A stretch of 64,000 nt of DNA from assembly GCF_001620365.2 (NCBI RefSeq), contig NZ_LQMT02000005.1, forward strand, positions 419,524 to 483,523. Direction: 5' to 3'. The first letter of the stretch is position 1, and every line of letters starts with the position of its first letter. The DNA comes from Amycolatopsis keratiniphila subsp. keratiniphila. Its GTDB lineage: Bacteria; Actinomycetota; Actinomycetes; Mycobacteriales; Pseudonocardiaceae. Below, piece after piece: positions 62,237 to 64,000 of the stretch. The position numbers were made by a program, and so were the translations under genes. The notes below the pieces were generated by a model. It did no database searches. It saw only the letters and a list, made by a program, of their open reading frames with translations, and had not been told where the DNA came from.

Positions 62237-64000
62237 GTGTCGGGCGATGAGAAACTGCTGGAGAACCTGAAGTGGGCGACCGGCGAGCTGCGGCGCGCGC
62301 GGCGCAGGCTGGTCGAGCTGGAGGAGGCCGGGCACGAGCCGATCGCCGTCGTCGGGATGAGCTGCCGCTTCCCCGGCGGGGTCCGCTCGCCCGAACAGCT
62401 GTGGGACCTGGTCGCCTCCGGGACCGACGCGCTGTCGGAGTTCCCCGTCGACCGGGGCTGGGATCTGGGCGGGCTCTTCGATCCCGACCCCGACACGCCG
62501 GGCAAGACCTACGTCTCCGAAGGCGGATTCCTCTACGACGCCGGGGATTTCGACGCCGCGTTCTTCGGGATCTCACCGCGTGAGGCCCAGGCGATGGATC
62601 CGCAGCAGCGGCTGCTGCTCGAAGCGGCGTGGGAGGTGCTCGAACGCGCCGGGATCGACCCGGCGACCTTGCGCGGCAGCCGGACCGGCGTCTTCGCCGG
62701 CGTCATCCACAACGACTACACCGGCGTGCTCACCGACATCCCGCCGGAGCTGGAGCCCTATCTCGGCAACGGGAACTTCAGCAGCGTCGCCTCCGGCCGC
62801 ATCGCCTACACCCTCGGCCTCGAGGGGCCGGCGGTCTCGGTCGACACGGCGTGCTCGTCTTCGCTGGTCGCGCTGCATCTCGCCGCGCAGTCTTTACGTC
62901 GGGAGGAATGCACGCTCGCCCTCGTCGGCGGGGTGAACGTGATGACCCATCCCGCCGCGTTCGTCGACTTCAGCCGTCAGCGCGGGCTCGCCGCAGACGG
63001 CCGCTGCAAGGCCTTCGCTGACGCTGCCGACGGCACCGGCTGGGGTGAAGGCGTCGGAATGCTTCTGGTGGAACGGCTTTCCGACGCCCAGCGCAACGGC
63101 CACCAGATCCTCGCGGTGCTGCGGGGCAGTGCCATCAACCAGGACGGTGCGTCGAACGGGCTCACCGCGCCGAACGGTCCCGCGCAGCAGCGGGTCATCC
63201 GCCAGGCACTCGCCGACGCCCGGCTCTCGCCGGGGCAGGTGGACGTCGTCGAGGGACACGGCACCGGCACCACCCTCGGCGACCCGATCGAGGCGCAGGC
63301 GCTGCTGGCGACCTACGGCCAGGGCCGGGAACGCCCGCTGCTGCTGGGTTCCCTCAAATCGAACATCGGGCATACGCAGGCCGCCGCCGGGGTCGGCGGG
63401 GTGATCAAGATGGTGCAGGCCATCCGGCACGGGATCGCGCCGCGCACGCTGCACGTCGACGCTCCGTCGTCGCATGTGGACTGGTCGGCGGGTGAGGTCT
63501 CGCTGCTGACCGGGGAACAACCGTGGCCGGAGACCGGGGAACCGCGCCGGGCCGGGGTCTCGTCGTTCGGGATCAGCGGTACCAACGCGCACGTGATCCT
63601 GGAGCAGGCGCCGGCCGTCGAAGCCGAGTCTCTTGTGGACACTCGCGTGCTCGACTCCGCGGCCTTGCCGTTCGTGCTTTCCGGTCGCAGTGAAGAGGCC
63701 TTGTCCGCCCAGGCGTCGAAGCTGGCCGCGTATCTGACTGGCGAGCCCGCGCCGACGGCCATCGCGCGAGCCCTCGCCGACACGCGGTCGTCGTTGCCGC
63801 ACCGGGCGGTGGTGCTCGCCGAAGATCTCGGTGCACTGCTCGGCGGCCTGCGTTCCCTCAGTGAGGGCGAACCCACCGCACGGGTCGTGACCGGTACCGC
63901 CGAGCCGGGTAAGGCTGTGTTCGTGTTCCCGGGGCAGGGTTCGCAGTGGGTGGGGATGGCGGAGGACCTTGTGCTGGCTGCTCCGGTGTTCGCGGAGTCG
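62237..64000 (+). CDS. Type I modular PKS, module 6 (KS and start of AT), truncated by the right edge
   Basis: 588 codons are visible and the frame stays open to the last base. The start is GTG 62237, 3 bp after the previous stop, with GGAAGG about 9 nt upstream. The N-terminal docking helix ([20 protein letters not shown]) is followed by a KS with DTACSSS, a slightly unusual EGHGTGT (EAHGTGT in the other KSs here) and KSNIGHT. The AT begins [14 protein letters not shown]; in the window GQGSQW occurs in both methylmalonyl ATs and GQGSQR in all three malonyl ones, so methylmalonyl is likely. Codon 220 (62894-62896) is TTA, a rare leucine codon in such genomes. Confidence 0.95.
   Translation, partial: MSGDEKLLENLKWATGELRRARRRLVELEEAGHEPIAVVGMSCRFPGGVRSPEQLWDLVASGTDALSEFPVDRGWDLGGLFDPDPDTPGKTYVSEGGFLYDAGDFDAAFFGISPREAQAMDPQQRLLLEAAWEVLERAGIDPATLRGSRTGVFAGVIHNDYTGVLTDIPPELEPYLGNGNFSSVASGRIAYTLGLEGPAVSVDTACSSSLVALHLAAQSLRREECTLALVGGVNVMTHPAAFVDFSRQRGLAADGRCKAFADAADGTGWGEGVGMLLVERLSDAQRNGHQILAVLRGSAINQDGASNGLTAPNGPAQQRVIRQALADARLSPGQVDVVEGHGTGTTLGDPIEAQALLATYGQGRERPLLLGSLKSNIGHTQAAAGVGGVIKMVQAIRHGIAPRTLHVDAPSSHVDWSAGEVSLLTGEQPWPETGEPRRAGVSSFGISGTNAHVILEQAPAVEAESLVDTRVLDSAALPFVLSGRSEEALSAQASKLAAYLTGEPAPTAIARALADTRSSLPHRAVVLAEDLGALLGGLRSLSEGEPTARVVTGTAEPGKAVFVFPGQGSQWVGMAEDLVLAAPVFAES

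Overview
This is a high-GC actinomycete chromosome segment, most likely Amycolatopsis. The grounds are pervasive G/C third positions, GTG and TTG starts, type I modular polyketide synthase (PKS) and NRPS genes, and families of intergenic hairpins of a kind I recall from Amycolatopsis genomes. The genus is an inference.

Layout. Positions 1-10139 (minus strand) hold an NRPS gene cut by the left edge (A-PCP-C-A-PCP-C-A), an HTH/NB-ARC/TPR regulator and a stand-alone HTH paralogue. Positions 10281-14856 look like genomic filler: a secreted I36/M23 protein, a hypothetical protein, and an ImmA/IrrE peptidase, membrane protein and XRE regulator triad. From about 15 kb to the right edge lies one biosynthetic locus: a LAL (MalT/LuxR-type) regulator, a guanidinoacetate-methyltransferase-like enzyme, membrane proteins, an arginine-2-monooxygenase-like flavoenzyme, a two-component pair, a type II thioesterase lacking its serine, then an operon-like run (UDP-glucose dehydrogenase, glycosyltransferase, acyl ligase, 5-aminolevulinate synthase, acyl-CoA ligase) leading into three giant PKS genes. 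The third PKS gene is cut by the right edge.

How the genes fit. The oxidase would turn arginine into 4-guanidinobutyramide, the precursor of a guanidino starter. The PKS opens with a lone ACP, with no AT or KSQ, as expected for a starter supplied in trans. The GAMT-like enzyme could N-methylate the guanidine. UDP-glucose dehydrogenase plus glycosyltransferase imply a glucuronic acid. The 5-aminolevulinate synthase with two ligases implies a C5N (2-amino-3-hydroxycyclopentenone) cap. This combination matches what I remember of ECO-0501 from the vancomycin producer Amycolatopsis orientalis. That match is from memory and was not searched. Modules in the window: M1 malonyl KR+DH; M2 methylmalonyl KR+DH+ER; M3 malonyl KR+DH; M4 malonyl KR+DH+ER; M5 methylmalonyl KR+DH+ER; M6 KS plus the beginning of an AT.

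Most notable non-gene signals: (1) AGGGG boxes on one face of the helix upstream of the oxidase, the UDP-glucose dehydrogenase and the first PKS gene, plausibly the LAL regulator's sites. (2) A 53-bp paired-hairpin element present five times, always 3' of a gene, with a constant 30-bp pitch; a second hairpin family with another stem sequence keeps the same pitch.
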